From NCBI GenBank assembly GCA_003165235.1, contig PLSV01000180.1, forward strand, positions 1-35,406: a DNA stretch of 35,406 nt, written 5' to 3'. This DNA comes from Syntrophobacteraceae bacterium. Its GTDB lineage: Bacteria; Desulfobacterota; Syntrophobacteria; Syntrophobacterales; Syntrophobacteraceae. The notes beneath the pieces are model-generated. The model did no database searches. It saw nothing but the letters and a program-made list of their open reading frames with translations, and had not been told where the DNA came from. Shown piece by piece: positions 24,778-31,649 of the stretch (position 1 is the stretch's first letter; each line of letters opens with the position of its first letter). The translations under genes and the position numbers were made by a program.

Positions 24778-27069
24778 TTAAAGGGTCTTATAAAGCCAAT
24801 CCGGTATATGCTTTTTGGTCCTGTTGAGAATGACGCCAAGGAGCTTCGAGCCGGACTGGAGGAGGTCTTCCTTGGCCCTACCTGCCACCTCCCAGCGTGT
24901 GCTCTCCGCTTCCACCACCAGGATGACGCCATCCATAAGGCCCGCAATCCGCATCGCAGGGCTGTGCTCGTGCACGGAGGGCAGATCGAAAATGATGTGG
25001 GTGTATTCGTGCTTCAGGGCGGGAAGGGCTGCGGCAAGAGCTTTGATCCCGCCGGCGGAAAGCTCCGGCTTGCCGTCTCCCGCGCTGAGGACGTCGAGAT
25101 TTTCGATTTCAGTGGACTGGATGCAGCTCAAACTGCGCCCGCCGTTCGACGTAAAGTCAGTGAGCCCGGGACAAAGCTTTGTCTTGAAGCTCACATGCTG
25201 GCTGGGACTGCGGGAATTGGCGTCCACGATGAGAACGCGACCCCCGCTTTGGAGGGCGCTTTGCCGGGCGAGAAGCCCCGCAGCAGTGCTCACGCCTTCG
25301 CCCGAGCGGCAACCGACCAGGGCGACGGCGCAGGGAGCGGCCAAAGTCCCGCCGGCGAAAAGATGCAACAGCTCGCGGCACGCATTGCCGTATCCATCGG
25401 ACCCGAAAGGCAGCGCGCAGCGGGCGTCCGCCTGCGCGGCGCCTTTGCCCGCAGGATGCGACCCGCTTAAAGACTTCCCCGGGAAATAGTCGGGGAGGGT
25501 CGCCAGCACCGGGAGATTCAAACGCTTATCCACGTCCTCGGGCTTTTTGAAGGAGCGGTCCTGGTATTCCGTAAAGTATGCAAGGCCCAGGCCGCCGAAT
25601 ATTCCCAGAAAAAGACCCAGCGCAAGATTCAAAAACGCCTTGGGCCGGACCGGTTTTATGGCGTATGATGCGGGCTGCACGATACTGATGTTCGAGATCT
25701 TTTCAAGTTCGAGGGCCTGGTCGATCCGGGCCTGTTCCCGGCTGTCGGAATACTTGCTGTAATTTGATTTTTGCGTTTGGAGTTCCCGCTCGAGTTGGGC
25801 CAGCCGCATTTCCGTGTCATTGAGGAGATTGAGATCGCTTCGCTCTCTCTCAAGTTGCGTTCTTAACACCTCTGCCTTGGCCCGAAGGGAGGAGAGGTTG
25901 CTTTCCTCCTCCAGCAAGTCGAGTTGAATCTTCTGGTAATTATCACTGATTGCTCTGGTCACCTGCTTCGTCTGTTCGGCCTTGGAAAGCAGCGCCCGGC
26001 CCTCCCGGAGCTGGCGGCGGACCTCCTGAACTGGAATGCTGTTTTCAGTGAACGTGGACAGAAGTTCCTGCTCTTTCAACTGCATGTCGTAGATCTGCTT
26101 TCGCATCCCATCGGCGGCAGACATGGCCATGCCCATGGTCTCCTCTTTTTGAAGCGTGCCGGGCAGCCTGGCAAGGGACGCTTTCAGCGCCTTCACCCTG
26201 GCCGCGGAGGCGGCCGCAGCCGATTCAGTCCCCTCCAGATCCGTCTGGATCCCTCCGATCCGCTGCAGAAGTATGAGGCGCTGATCCTGGATCGAGGCAG
26301 TACCGGTTTTGTTCTTCAGGTTTTTCAGTTCCTCCTCCGTCTGGGCGAGTGAGGATTGCAGACTTTCTTTCTGCTGATCGAAAAACTGGTATGAGCCGGT
26401 GGTGCGATGGGCATTGATGTGCTTATCGAGATAGAAGCCGATAAGCTTGTTCACAACATCTCGCGCCAGTTGAGGGTCGTTCGTTTTATAGGCGATGGAG
26501 ATTATGTCGCTTTTCTTGGTGGCTTCGATCTTGAGGTACTTCATCAGGGACTCGATCGCCTGATCTCTTTCTTTCCGACCCTTCAGTTGAGCTGCCGCAG
26601 CGGGGTTATCCTTGGGGATGAGAAGGTTTGAGATGGCGTCAACGGGGACTCTGACAATCTCCTTTATCCAGTGCCGTATCCAGTAACGGATAACATGGAG
26701 TAGAGTGTCTCCCGGAACCAGGATTTCCTCGGGTCCGTCCAGGATGAGATCAACGCCGACCGCGTCCACGACCTTTTCTGCGATTTCGCGGCTGCTCAAG
26801 ATTTCAATCTCCGAGTTGACTTCGTTTTCATGCTCCGAGATTATGCTTACGACCTGGCCGGTCGACGCGGTGGGATCAAGGGTTACGCTCTCGCGGCCGA
26901 GGCGCACCATCAGTACAGCATCGGACTCGTAAACCTTCGAACCCAGAAATGTGCCGATGGTGACGACGATCATTACTGAGAGGAAGAAGATGAGTATCCT
27001 TCTTTTGTTGCGAAACAGGATGTTGTAGAAGTCGCGCATCGAAGTTTCTGGATAATTTTGTTGAGCCAT
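24778..27069 (-). CDS. Polysaccharide co-polymerase (Wzc/GumC type) with degenerate kinase domain
   Basis: The product has about 763 residues from ATG 27069; a GTG at 27099 falls in repeat sequence and is less likely. The Wzz domain begins with MRDFYNILFRNKRRIL and a first membrane helix. A long coiled coil of periplasmic helices follows, then the second membrane helix (ALGLFLGIFGGLGLAYF) and a cytoplasmic BY-kinase-like domain. That domain has GCRSGEGVSTAAGLLA where the family has GEGKST: the Walker A lysine is replaced by valine (GTG, plus-strand 25291-25293). Walker A' reads VLIVDANSRSP, with Asn for the second Asp. No C-terminal tyrosine cluster is present. It probably controls chain length and bridges to the export lipoprotein without kinase activity. 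Confidence 0.9.
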   Translation of the reverse strand: MAQQNYPETSMRDFYNILFRNKRRILIFFLSVMIVVTIGTFLGSKVYESDAVLMVRLGRESVTLDPTASTGQVVSIISEHENEVNSEIEILSSREIAEKVVDAVGVDLILDGPEEILVPGDTLLHVIRYWIRHWIKEIVRVPVDAISNLLIPKDNPAAAAQLKGRKERDQAIESLMKYLKIEATKKSDIISIAYKTNDPQLARDVVNKLIGFYLDKHINAHRTTGSYQFFDQQKESLQSSLAQTEEELKNLKNKTGTASIQDQRLILLQRIGGIQTDLEGTESAAAASAARVKALKASLARLPGTLQKEETMGMAMSAADGMRKQIYDMQLKEQELLSTFTENSIPVQEVRRQLREGRALLSKAEQTKQVTRAISDNYQKIQLDLLEEESNLSSLRAKAEVLRTQLERERSDLNLLNDTEMRLAQLERELQTQKSNYSKYSDSREQARIDQALELEKISNISIVQPASYAIKPVRPKAFLNLALGLFLGIFGGLGLAYFTEYQDRSFKKPEDVDKRLNLPVLATLPDYFPGKSLSGSHPAGKGAAQADARCALPFGSDGYGNACRELLHLFAGGTLAAPCAVALVGCRSGEGVSTAAGLLARQSALQSGGRVLIVDANSRSPSQHVSFKTKLCPGLTDFTSNGGRSLSCIQSTEIENLDVLSAGDGKPELSAGGIKALAAALPALKHEYTHIIFDLPSVHEHSPAMRIAGLMDGVILVVEAESTRWEVAGRAKEDLLQSGSKLLGVILNRTKKHIPDWLYKTL

Positions 27070-27094
27070 GTCGTGGTCTTTCTTGTGATAAGGG

Positions 27095-27433
27095 TTCACC
27101 GCAGAGTCGCGGAGTACGCAGAGTTATCAATTGGTTAAAGATAAATGCCGAAAGACACTCACCGCAGAGAGCGCGGGAAAAATCAGGGTTTATTCAAAAA
27201 GCTAAAGGCGAAAAGCATTCACCGCAGAGACACAGAGAGCGCTGAGAGAAGCAATGCTTTCGCAGTTTTCGGCTTCACGCGCAATCGCGTGAGGCCGAGA
27301 GCTCGGCGCTCGCGGCGATTGCCCCGCACTGCGCGGGGCTCCGCCGCAGCGCCACACTAAGCCTATCCTTTCCTCTGTGTCCTCTGCGTCTCTGCGGTGA
27401 GAATTTCTTGTCCGTGCGTCTCTGTGGTGAATC
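27095..27433. repeat. Word-repeat element ('caccgcagagac' family) with nested hairpins
   Basis: Degenerate copies of CACCGCAGAGACACAGAG lie at about 27096-27121, 27160-27175 and 27219-27246, with inverted copies at 27371-27401 and 27414-27432. The inner arms TCACCGCAGAGAC (27219-27231) and its complement (27388-27400) match perfectly over 13 bases. Between them are three tight hairpins: 27275-27292 (TCACGCG, 4-base loop), 27294-27307 (GCCGAG, 2-base loop) and 27321-27339 (GCCCCGC, 5-base loop). The element fills the gap between the Wza-like and Wzc-like genes. Confidence 0.75.
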
Positions 27434-27453
27434 ACTTTTAGTCTTTGCCAAAG

Positions 27454-28158
27454 CTACATCACGGGTATGGTGGGGTTGAAGTACACAGGAGGAATTATTT
27501 TATACAGGTGCTGCGAGATCCACTGATCGACATCGTAAATGGCGGTTCGCGGCACATAGACGATATCCCGGGGCTGCAGGTAGAAAGGCTGCGCTTCCCG
27601 GCCCAAAAGGGCATCCTTGAAATCGAGCGCCTGCCCGACCAAACGGCCGTCTTTATTTCGAACTACAACGACGCTTCGGACTTCAGCTGCGTCAAGATTG
27701 AACCCGCCCGCGAGCATGACGGCCTCGAGCGCCGTCATTTCGCCGGGGATGTCCACAGGCCCCGGTTTTTTAACCTCCCCGCCGACATATATCCGCCGTT
27801 CGTAAAATGTTCTTGCGAAGACGGCCAGCTCCGGGTGCTTCAACTGGACGGAATAAAGCTTTATCAATTCATCCCGAAGTTCACTCGGGGTCTTTCCTTC
27901 AGCGGCGACCTCACCTATAAGCTGCAGCTCGATCTTCCCGTCGGGGCGGACTGTCTGGCTTTCATTGAACTGCCCGGCATACGCGAACTTGATTTCGATC
28001 GCGTCGCCGGATTTCAGGGTTACGCGCGCAGGCGCACTGAGTTTTGCATCGGGATACGGCTGCAAAGGGGGCGGCGACGTCTGGCATGCTGCAAGCAGAG
28101 AGGTCAGCAAAAAAATGCAAATAGGAAGGAAGAGTTTCCAACACGCATCGCTCCGCAT
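27454..28158 (-). CDS. Outer-membrane polysaccharide export lipoprotein (Wza-like)
   Basis: The product has 234 residues. A lipoprotein signal with lipobox LLAAC ends near residue 25. The Poly_export domain (LKSGDAIEIKFAYAG, then VRPDGKIELQLIGEV) is followed by a SLBB-like segment (IYVGGEVKKPGPVDIPG, ALEAVMLAGGF). The ATG follows a perfect AGGAGGT. It is shorter than E. coli Wza but typical of the family in deltaproteobacterial-type loci. It would form the outer-membrane channel that works with the Wzc-like protein to export the finished polysaccharide. It is the first structural gene of the minus-strand locus; its promoter must lie in or beyond the word-repeat arrays upstream. Confidence 0.92.
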   Translation of the reverse strand: MRSDACWKLFLPICIFLLTSLLAACQTSPPPLQPYPDAKLSAPARVTLKSGDAIEIKFAYAGQFNESQTVRPDGKIELQLIGEVAAEGKTPSELRDELIKLYSVQLKHPELAVFARTFYERRIYVGGEVKKPGPVDIPGEMTALEAVMLAGGFNLDAAEVRSVVVVRNKDGRLVGQALDFKDALLGREAQPFYLQPRDIVYVPRTAIYDVDQWISQHLYKIIPPVYFNPTIPVM

Positions 28159-28176
28159 TTATAACCTCCTAAAAGC

Positions 28177-28425
28177 AGGTGAATGGGTGAGTGGGTGAAT
28201 GGGTGAATAGGAGAATGGGTGAGTGGGTGAATGGGTGAATAGGAGAATGGGATTAAATGCAGGTGAATGGGTGAGTGGGTGAGTGGGTGAATGGGATTAA
28301 ATGCAGGTGAATGGGTGAATTGGTGAATGGGTGAATGGGCCAACTCATCCACCCCATGTTTTTTCTATTCACCGACTCACCGACTCACCGATTCACCTAC
28401 TCACCTGCTCTTTTCCTACTCACCA
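28177..28425. repeat. Large 'gaatgggtga' word array with inverted continuation
   Basis: From 28177 to 28340 the sequence is tandem GAATGGGT / GAGTGGGT words, with a higher-order unit containing GGGATTAAATGCAGGTGAAT that occurs twice (from 28249 and 28293). After a 25-base spacer the same words appear inverted (28366-28425, GACTCACC / ATTCACCT). The two halves can pair into a very long imperfect hairpin. It lies between the export lipoprotein and the four-helix-bundle gene. Confidence 0.85.
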
Positions 28426-28433
28426 GCTCTTTC

Positions 28434-28796
28434 TCATCCGCTCTTTCTCGCTTGAATTAGTTTTGTGAGCATCGATCCTACCTTTTTGCACTGCTGTTCA
28501 ATTGGCTGGGCAACTTCCTCGGCGATTAGACCAACTTCCCGGGCTATTTCAAGTTGTGTGACAAGTTCGCTCAGGGAACCTTTGGCTATGTAGAGAAACC
28601 GGAGGAACTCAGCATCGGAGCGCCTCTCGTACCCTTCACAAATATTGCTTGCAATAGAGACTGCGGCGCGTTGCATCTGGTCTTTCAGGCCAAAATCACG
28701 GGAGATCCTTTCAGAAGACGCCACCCTGTATATCTCTATTGCCAGAGTCTTTGCCTCTTGCCAGACTCTGAGTTCTTTGAAGCTCTGGTAGCCCAC
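28434..28796 (-). CDS. Four-helix-bundle protein (S23 / 23S rRNA intervening-sequence family)
   Basis: The product has 120 residues, starting at GTG 28796. The sequence FKELRVWQEAKTLAIEIYR, then FGLKDQMQRAAVSIASNICE with the signature SNICEGYERRS, and LRFLYIAKGSLSELVTQLE identify the family first found inside intervening sequences of 23S rRNA. The bundle resembles the Avd protein of diversity-generating retroelements and may bind nucleic acid; its cellular role is not known. There is no reverse transcriptase nearby. The gene is bracketed by 'cattcacc' word repeats in the same orientation (28366-28425 and 28823-28859), an arrangement like that of the GxxExxY cassette. Confidence 0.9.
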   Translation of the reverse strand: MGYQSFKELRVWQEAKTLAIEIYRVASSERISRDFGLKDQMQRAAVSIASNICEGYERRSDAEFLRFLYIAKGSLSELVTQLEIAREVGLIAEEVAQPIEQQCKKVGSMLTKLIQARKSG

Positions 28797-28822
28797 TCCT
28801 ACCCCCGCATCGATGGTCTTTT

Positions 28823-28859
28823 CCCACTCACCTATTCACCCATTCACCTACTTACCTAT
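28823..28859. repeat. 'cattcacc' word repeat, right bracket of the four-helix-bundle cassette
   Basis: Four to five degenerate copies of ACTCACCT / ATTCACCC lie in the same orientation as the array at 28366-28425 on the other side of the gene. Confidence 0.8.
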
Positions 28860-29480
28860 CTATTTCCCACAGCTCCGCCAACTCGGTTACATCGTGCAGC
28901 CGATGGCGGGAGTGATCTGATTTTCCACAGCCCGCTCCAGGGAAATGGCAAAGAAACCAAAATTTTTTTTGCGCGAACACGCGCTTGGGAAGCGGGAAGT
29001 GATTATGCTCTAACTTTTTGTTGTTATTAATGATTGCTGAAAATTATATATGGCTATGGAAGCATGGATAGTCAAGGGGGAAAATAGGGGGTACGGGTGG
29101 GGATAAAATCTACCCAATATGCCGATTATCCATTTTAAACTTGTATACATACAGCTTATCAACCACTGAATGTCGTATCCCTTTTCTCGATTAATTTCAC
29201 CCATTAACATGAAATAGTATCGTAGGGTAGGAATTGGCCGAAAAAATACCCAATATGTCGATTATCAGTTTTAAATCTATATACTTGTAGTGCAGTAACC
29301 GCAGATTGAGGGATTGAGGGATTGAGGGATTGTGAAAAAAGAGAAGCGAGTAGCGAGAAGCGGGTAGCGGGAAGTCAGAAGAGCTTTTGATTACCGACTA
29401 TTCATCTTCACTCGTCCTCGCGAAGCGATAGAATCAGAAGGCATCCCGCGAACGACCAACGCGTACGATAGACACTTCAG
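28860..29480. other. Long AT-rich intergenic region with repeats
   Basis: No credible gene is present. The region holds two 44-bp direct repeats (see 29111 and 29247), a 'gattgagg' word array (29301-29330) and a 'gagaagcgggtagcg' word array (about 29339-29373). It also carries an inverted repeat at 29437-29447 / 29481-29491. A homopolymer T/A-rich stretch near 28960-28975 precedes it. It may contain regulatory sequences for the polysaccharide locus, which reads leftwards from here. Confidence 0.5.
29111..29290. repeat. Pair of 44-bp direct repeats 136 bp apart
   Basis: Copies at 29111-29154 and 29247-29290 share TACCCAATATG, CGATTATC and TTTTAAA in identical register, about three quarters identity overall. 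The spacing is 136 bases, close to 13 turns of B-DNA, so both would face the same side of the helix. This suggests a protein-binding site pair rather than chance, in front of either the leftward polysaccharide locus or a lost gene. Confidence 0.55.
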
Positions 29481-29491
29481 GGGATGCCTTC
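29437..29491. repeat. Inverted repeat GAAGGCATCCC / GGGATGCCTTC
   Basis: Perfect 11-base arms (29437-29447 and 29481-29491) enclose 33 bases. The position immediately before a possible RAYT remnant is what would be expected of a REP-like element, but only one copy is visible in the window. Confidence 0.5.
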
Positions 29492-29606
29492 CGGGCTATG
29501 CATCACTTGTCGCATAGGGATGCCAACGAGCGTTTCACCAAATCATCGTTTGTTGTTAATAAGTCTCGGTCATACGAGGAATTATTTTCTGCTGTTCGTC
29601 GCCGTC
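29487..29606 (+). pseudogene. Possible remnant of a REP-associated tyrosine transposase (RAYT)
   Basis: Allowing one frame change, the reading LPGYA, then HHLSHRDANERF...SYEELFSAV resembles the N-terminus of Y1/RAYT transposases ('LPG..HHV..RG.NR..F...DY..F'). The catalytic HUH and Tyr regions are absent. The match is weak and rests on spacing of a few residues; it is supported by the neighbouring inverted repeat. Treat as tentative. Confidence 0.25.
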
Positions 29607-29654
29607 CTCGTCACCCCGGAAGTGTCCAATCCGGGGCCTCAGTCCTGTCTCTTC

Positions 29655-29710
29655 CGCCCTCGCGTCTCCGTCTCTCCGTATCCCCGCATCCCCGCGTCCT
29701 CGCTCACCGT
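29655..29710. repeat. 'tccccgcgtcc' word repeat
   Basis: Degenerate copies of CGCGTCTCCGTCTC / CCCCGCATCCCCGCGTCC are present. The same family appears at 31369-31440 in both orientations. Confidence 0.6.
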
Positions 29711-29781
29711 GAATTTATCCTGACCTTGGAAGGACGATCCACCACTCACTGCCCTTCTCACCATCCACCCGCTCTTAATGG

Positions 29782-29809
29782 TTGCGGTGTGGCGCTCGAT
29801 GGTTATAAT
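29782..29809 (+). promoter_or_regulatory. Sigma-70-type promoter
   Basis: A -35 TTGCGG (29782-29787), a 16-base spacer and a perfect -10 TATAAT (29804-29809) precede the antitoxin-like gene at 29869 by about 55 bases. Confidence 0.6.
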
Positions 29810-29868
29810 AAAGGGTCGGATTAACCAAAGAACGATTGGCTTTGCCTCAAAGCGTGAGGTCCCTGAAG

Positions 29869-30078
29869 ATGCTTGATTTTGTGAAGTACTACGTCTTCGA
29901 TGAAAAACATAAGGCCGTAGCTGTACAAATCCCAATCGATGATTTTGAACGCATTGAGAACGTGATGGAAAACTTCGGCTTGGCGCAAATGATGGACGAG
30001 ACCGAGGACGATGAGAGGTTGTGCCGCGACGACGCCTTGAGCTATTACCGGTCCGCTGTCGATGAACTGGAGAGCTGA
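29869..30078 (+). CDS. Orphan antitoxin-like protein
   Basis: The product has 69 residues from ATG 29869, which follows GTGAGGT. The sequence FVKYYVFDEKHKAVAVQIPI, then DDFERIENVMENFGLAQMMDE, resembles short Phd/RelB-type antitoxins: a beta-hairpin for dimerisation followed by an acidic helix that would wrap a toxin. No intact toxin gene follows; only a possible RelE scrap is seen near 30216-30270. It has its own promoter. The family assignment is moderate, and it could be a small regulator of another kind. Confidence 0.65.
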   Translation: MLDFVKYYVFDEKHKAVAVQIPIDDFERIENVMENFGLAQMMDETEDDERLCRDDALSYYRSAVDELES

Positions 30079-30176
30079 GTATGCCAGGACTTCGTATGAG
30101 AGGCTATATACAACACTAAGCCGAGGAATATCATTTCTATTGGGCGCCCCTTAGCGATGAATCCCGCGTAGCGCGG

Positions 30177-30232
30177 AAGGCGCCCCGCTAGATGCGTCTC
30201 TCAATCGTGTTGGGCTTTCAGCGGGGCGCCTT
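30177..30232. other. Strong GC-rich hairpin
   Basis: Perfect 13-base arms AAGGCGCCCCGCT (30177-30189) and AGCGGGGCGCCTT (30220-30232) enclose a 30-base loop. A partial copy (GGGCGCCCC) lies at 30142-30150. No T-run follows, so it is not a classical terminator. It lies where the toxin gene of the preceding antitoxin would be expected. Confidence 0.6.
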
Positions 30233-30307
30233 CTTGAAGGAACTGGCGAGGCTTCCCAAGGATATAATGTATTATGAGGCAATCATGAACAGCGAGAGAG
30301 AATCATA

Positions 30308-30526
30308 ATGAGTCTCAAAGAAATCGAGACTGAGATCAAGAAACTGGAGTTGAACGAACGCGCTGAGTTGGCAAAGTGGATAGTCGAGACCCTTGACGAG
30401 TTGTCCGAAGCAGAGGTCGAGGCGTTGTGGGTGGAAGAGGCTGAACTCCGCCTGGATGAGTTGAAGCAAGGGTTGGTGAGCGAGATACCTGCTGAAGAGG
30501 CGCTTGGCCGAGCGCGGGCAGCCTGA
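30308..30526 (+). CDS. Addiction-module antitoxin component (TIGR02574-like)
   Basis: The product has 72 residues. SLKEIETEIKKLELNERAEL, AKWIVETLDELSEAEVEALW and EEAELRLDELKQG match the family of small putative antitoxins usually followed by a RelE/ParE-type toxin. Here no toxin gene follows: the next gene (HigA) is on the other strand. GAGAGAG lies at about the right distance upstream, and a TATAAT-like -10 occurs at 30263-30268 without a good -35. It is probably an orphan that may neutralise a toxin encoded elsewhere or be a relic. Confidence 0.8.
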   Translation: MSLKEIETEIKKLELNERAELAKWIVETLDELSEAEVEALWVEEAELRLDELKQGLVSEIPAEEALGRARAA

Positions 30527-30529
30527 AGA

Positions 30530-30569
30530 GTTTTCAGTTACCGGTTGTTAGTTTTTAGTAACTCAAAAC
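30530..30569. other. Inverted repeat between convergent genes
   Basis: Arms GTTTTCAGTTAC (30530-30541) and GTAACTCAAAAC (30558-30569) pair at 11 of 12 positions around a 16-base loop. It lies between the convergent orphan antitoxin gene and higA and could act as a two-way transcription stop, though there is no clean T-run. Confidence 0.45.
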
Positions 30570-30611
30570 CGATAAGCGTTCACCGTTCACCGTCCTTATC
30601 TGCTCCCTGCT

Positions 30612-30914
30612 TCATGCCGCGGGCCGTACCTTCACTTCCCGCTCCAGTCTCTGCGCCAGGCGGTCAGACTCTACCTCGAGGTCGTAGTGGATTTGCAGAT
30701 TCAGCCAGAACTCGGGCTCGATGCCAAAGTGACGGCCGAGGCGCAGGGCCGTGTCCGCAGTAATGGAGCGTTTGCCGTGCACTATCTCATTGATGCGCCG
30801 TGGGTGGACGCCGATGTCCTTGGCCAGACGATACTGGCTGATTCCCATGGGGTCCATGAAATCTTCCTTCAGGACCTCGCCGGGGTGGATGGGAGGCATC
30901 TTCTCATCGGTCAT
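30612..30914 (-). CDS. higA: HigA antitoxin (XRE-family)
   Basis: The product has 100 residues. It starts with MPPIHPGEVLKEDFMDPMGI. The helix-turn-helix SQYRLAKDIGVHPRRINEIV, then HGKRSITADTALRLGRHFG and PEFWLNLQ are hallmarks of HigA. It neutralises HigB and represses its own operon by binding upstream. AAAGGGGAAG precedes the ATG. It lies 13 bases downstream of higB, the usual toxin-first order. Confidence 0.94.
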   Translation of the reverse strand: MTDEKMPPIHPGEVLKEDFMDPMGISQYRLAKDIGVHPRRINEIVHGKRSITADTALRLGRHFGIEPEFWLNLQIHYDLEVESDRLAQRLEREVKVRPAA

Positions 30915-30927
30915 GAACTTCCCCTTT

Positions 30928-31209
30928 CTAATGGTAGTCCGTGATTTCCACGTCGTAAGCGTTCCCCTCGCACCACCTGAAGCAAATGCGCCACTGATCG
31001 TTGATACGGATACTGTGCTGACCGTGACGCATACCGCTCAATGCCTCGAGGTGGTTTGCCGGAGGAGTGCGAAGAGCGTTGAGAGTCCGCGCGGCATGTA
31101 TGGCCACAAGCTTGCGCATCGCTGTTCGCTGTATGCCGGGAGGCAGCTTCAAGGAGCGTATGCGCTTGAAAAGCTTCTCCGTCTCTTTGCAATTAAAGGT
31201 CCGTATCAT
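30928..31209 (-). CDS. higB: HigB toxin (RelE-superfamily ribosome-dependent mRNA interferase)
   Basis: The product has 93 residues. MIRTFNCKETEKLFK, RTLNALRTPPANHLEAL, GQHSIRINDQWRICFRW and VEITDYH are the conserved segments of HigB, including the His, Arg and terminal His/Tyr residues used in mRNA cleavage on the ribosome. It is full length and directly precedes higA, so the pair appears intact. It is driven by a strong promoter at 31217-31245. Confidence 0.94.
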   Translation of the reverse strand: MIRTFNCKETEKLFKRIRSLKLPPGIQRTAMRKLVAIHAARTLNALRTPPANHLEALSGMRHGQHSIRINDQWRICFRWCEGNAYDVEITDYH

Positions 31210-31216
31210 TCAAAAG

Positions 31217-31252
31217 ATAATATCGCAATAGGATAATAGCGTCAAGCGCTAT
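31217..31252 (-). promoter_or_regulatory. higBA promoter with operator-like palindrome
   Basis: On the minus strand, the -35 TTGACG (31245-31240) and -10 TATTAT (31222-31217) are separated by exactly 17 bases and end just before the higB start. The palindrome ATAGCG-N5-CGCTAT (31236-31252) overlaps the -35 element and is a likely HigA operator. Confidence 0.75.
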
Positions 31253-31285
31253 CATCTTTCACCTGGGAGCATGGAGAAGTCAAGA

Positions 31286-31460
31286 ATAGTGCGATGAGCA
31301 GTGAGCAGGAAATCCAGATATAATACGAATTCAGGGATTCAATTCCTCAATCCCCCAGAACTGCATGACGCGGAGAAGGGGAGATGCGGAGAAGGGGAGA
31401 AGGTTCTGTTTGTGTCCCCGCGTCCCCGTGTCCCCGCGTCGGTCTTTACCTACTCACCCG
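31286..31460. repeat. Mosaic of several word-repeat families
   Basis: In order: 'gatgagcagtgagcagg' (31288-31309), 'attcaattcctcaatcc' (31333-31353), 'gcggagaaggggagatg' (31369-31400), its inverse 'ccccgcgtccccgtgtcc' (31413-31440) and a short 'ctactcaccc' (31450-31460). At least five families are joined end to end, with no gene present. Confidence 0.7.
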
Positions 31461-31470
31461 CCCTTAATGA

Positions 31471-31499
31471 TTGAAATCCTGTCCCGAGGAGCTTAATAT
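31471..31499 (+). promoter_or_regulatory. Sigma-70-type promoter of the antitoxin-mazF operon
   Basis: TTGAAA (31471-31476), a 17-base spacer and TAATAT (31494-31499) precede the first, truncated copy of the antitoxin start (31539). The intact antitoxin gene now lies more than 350 bases downstream because of the insertion. Confidence 0.6.
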
Positions 31500-31522
31500 A
31501 AAATCGCAATGCCATAATATTC

Positions 31523-31649
31523 TGGCAGGAGATGAGCCATGAAAAGATCCGCCGTCCGCAACTTTCATGTCCCTTTGCCCAATGATCTCTATAACAAACT
31601 CCGGGAAGAAGCCGGCCGCTCCGGGTCGCCTAACGATAGTGAGCAGTGA
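31523..31649 (+). pseudogene. Truncated duplicate of the antitoxin gene 5' end
   Basis: The segment 31523-31631 is repeated at 31845-31953 (109 bases, one mismatch) and includes the Shine-Dalgarno AGGAGATGAGCC and 31 codons from ATG 31539. After PCT-type proline codon 31 the frame leaves the gene, reads five codons of repeat sequence and stops at 31647. The resulting 36-residue peptide would contain only the strand of the ribbon-helix-helix fold. Confidence 0.9.

Noticed and set aside
24439-25470. A plus-strand open frame of about 343 codons
   Set aside because: It runs antisense through the GxxExxY gene start, the repeats and the Wzc kinase-like domain, and its composition is that of a GC-rich shadow frame.
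27445-28164. A long plus-strand open frame of about 239 codons
   Set aside because: It is the antisense of the Wza-like lipoprotein gene, which has a lipobox, conserved motifs and a perfect Shine-Dalgarno; the plus frame has no recognisable domain.
28177-28425. A CRISPR array
   Set aside because: The units are 7-8 bases, degenerate and contiguous, with no spacers of constant length and no cas genes nearby.
28434-28796. A diversity-generating retroelement accessory (Avd) gene
   Set aside because: The protein fits the S23 four-helix-bundle family equally well, and no reverse transcriptase or template/variable repeat pair is present in the window.
29010-29210. A 66-codon minus-strand gene
   Set aside because: There is no Shine-Dalgarno or recognisable motif, and it overlaps the in-phase direct repeat and AT-rich sequence.
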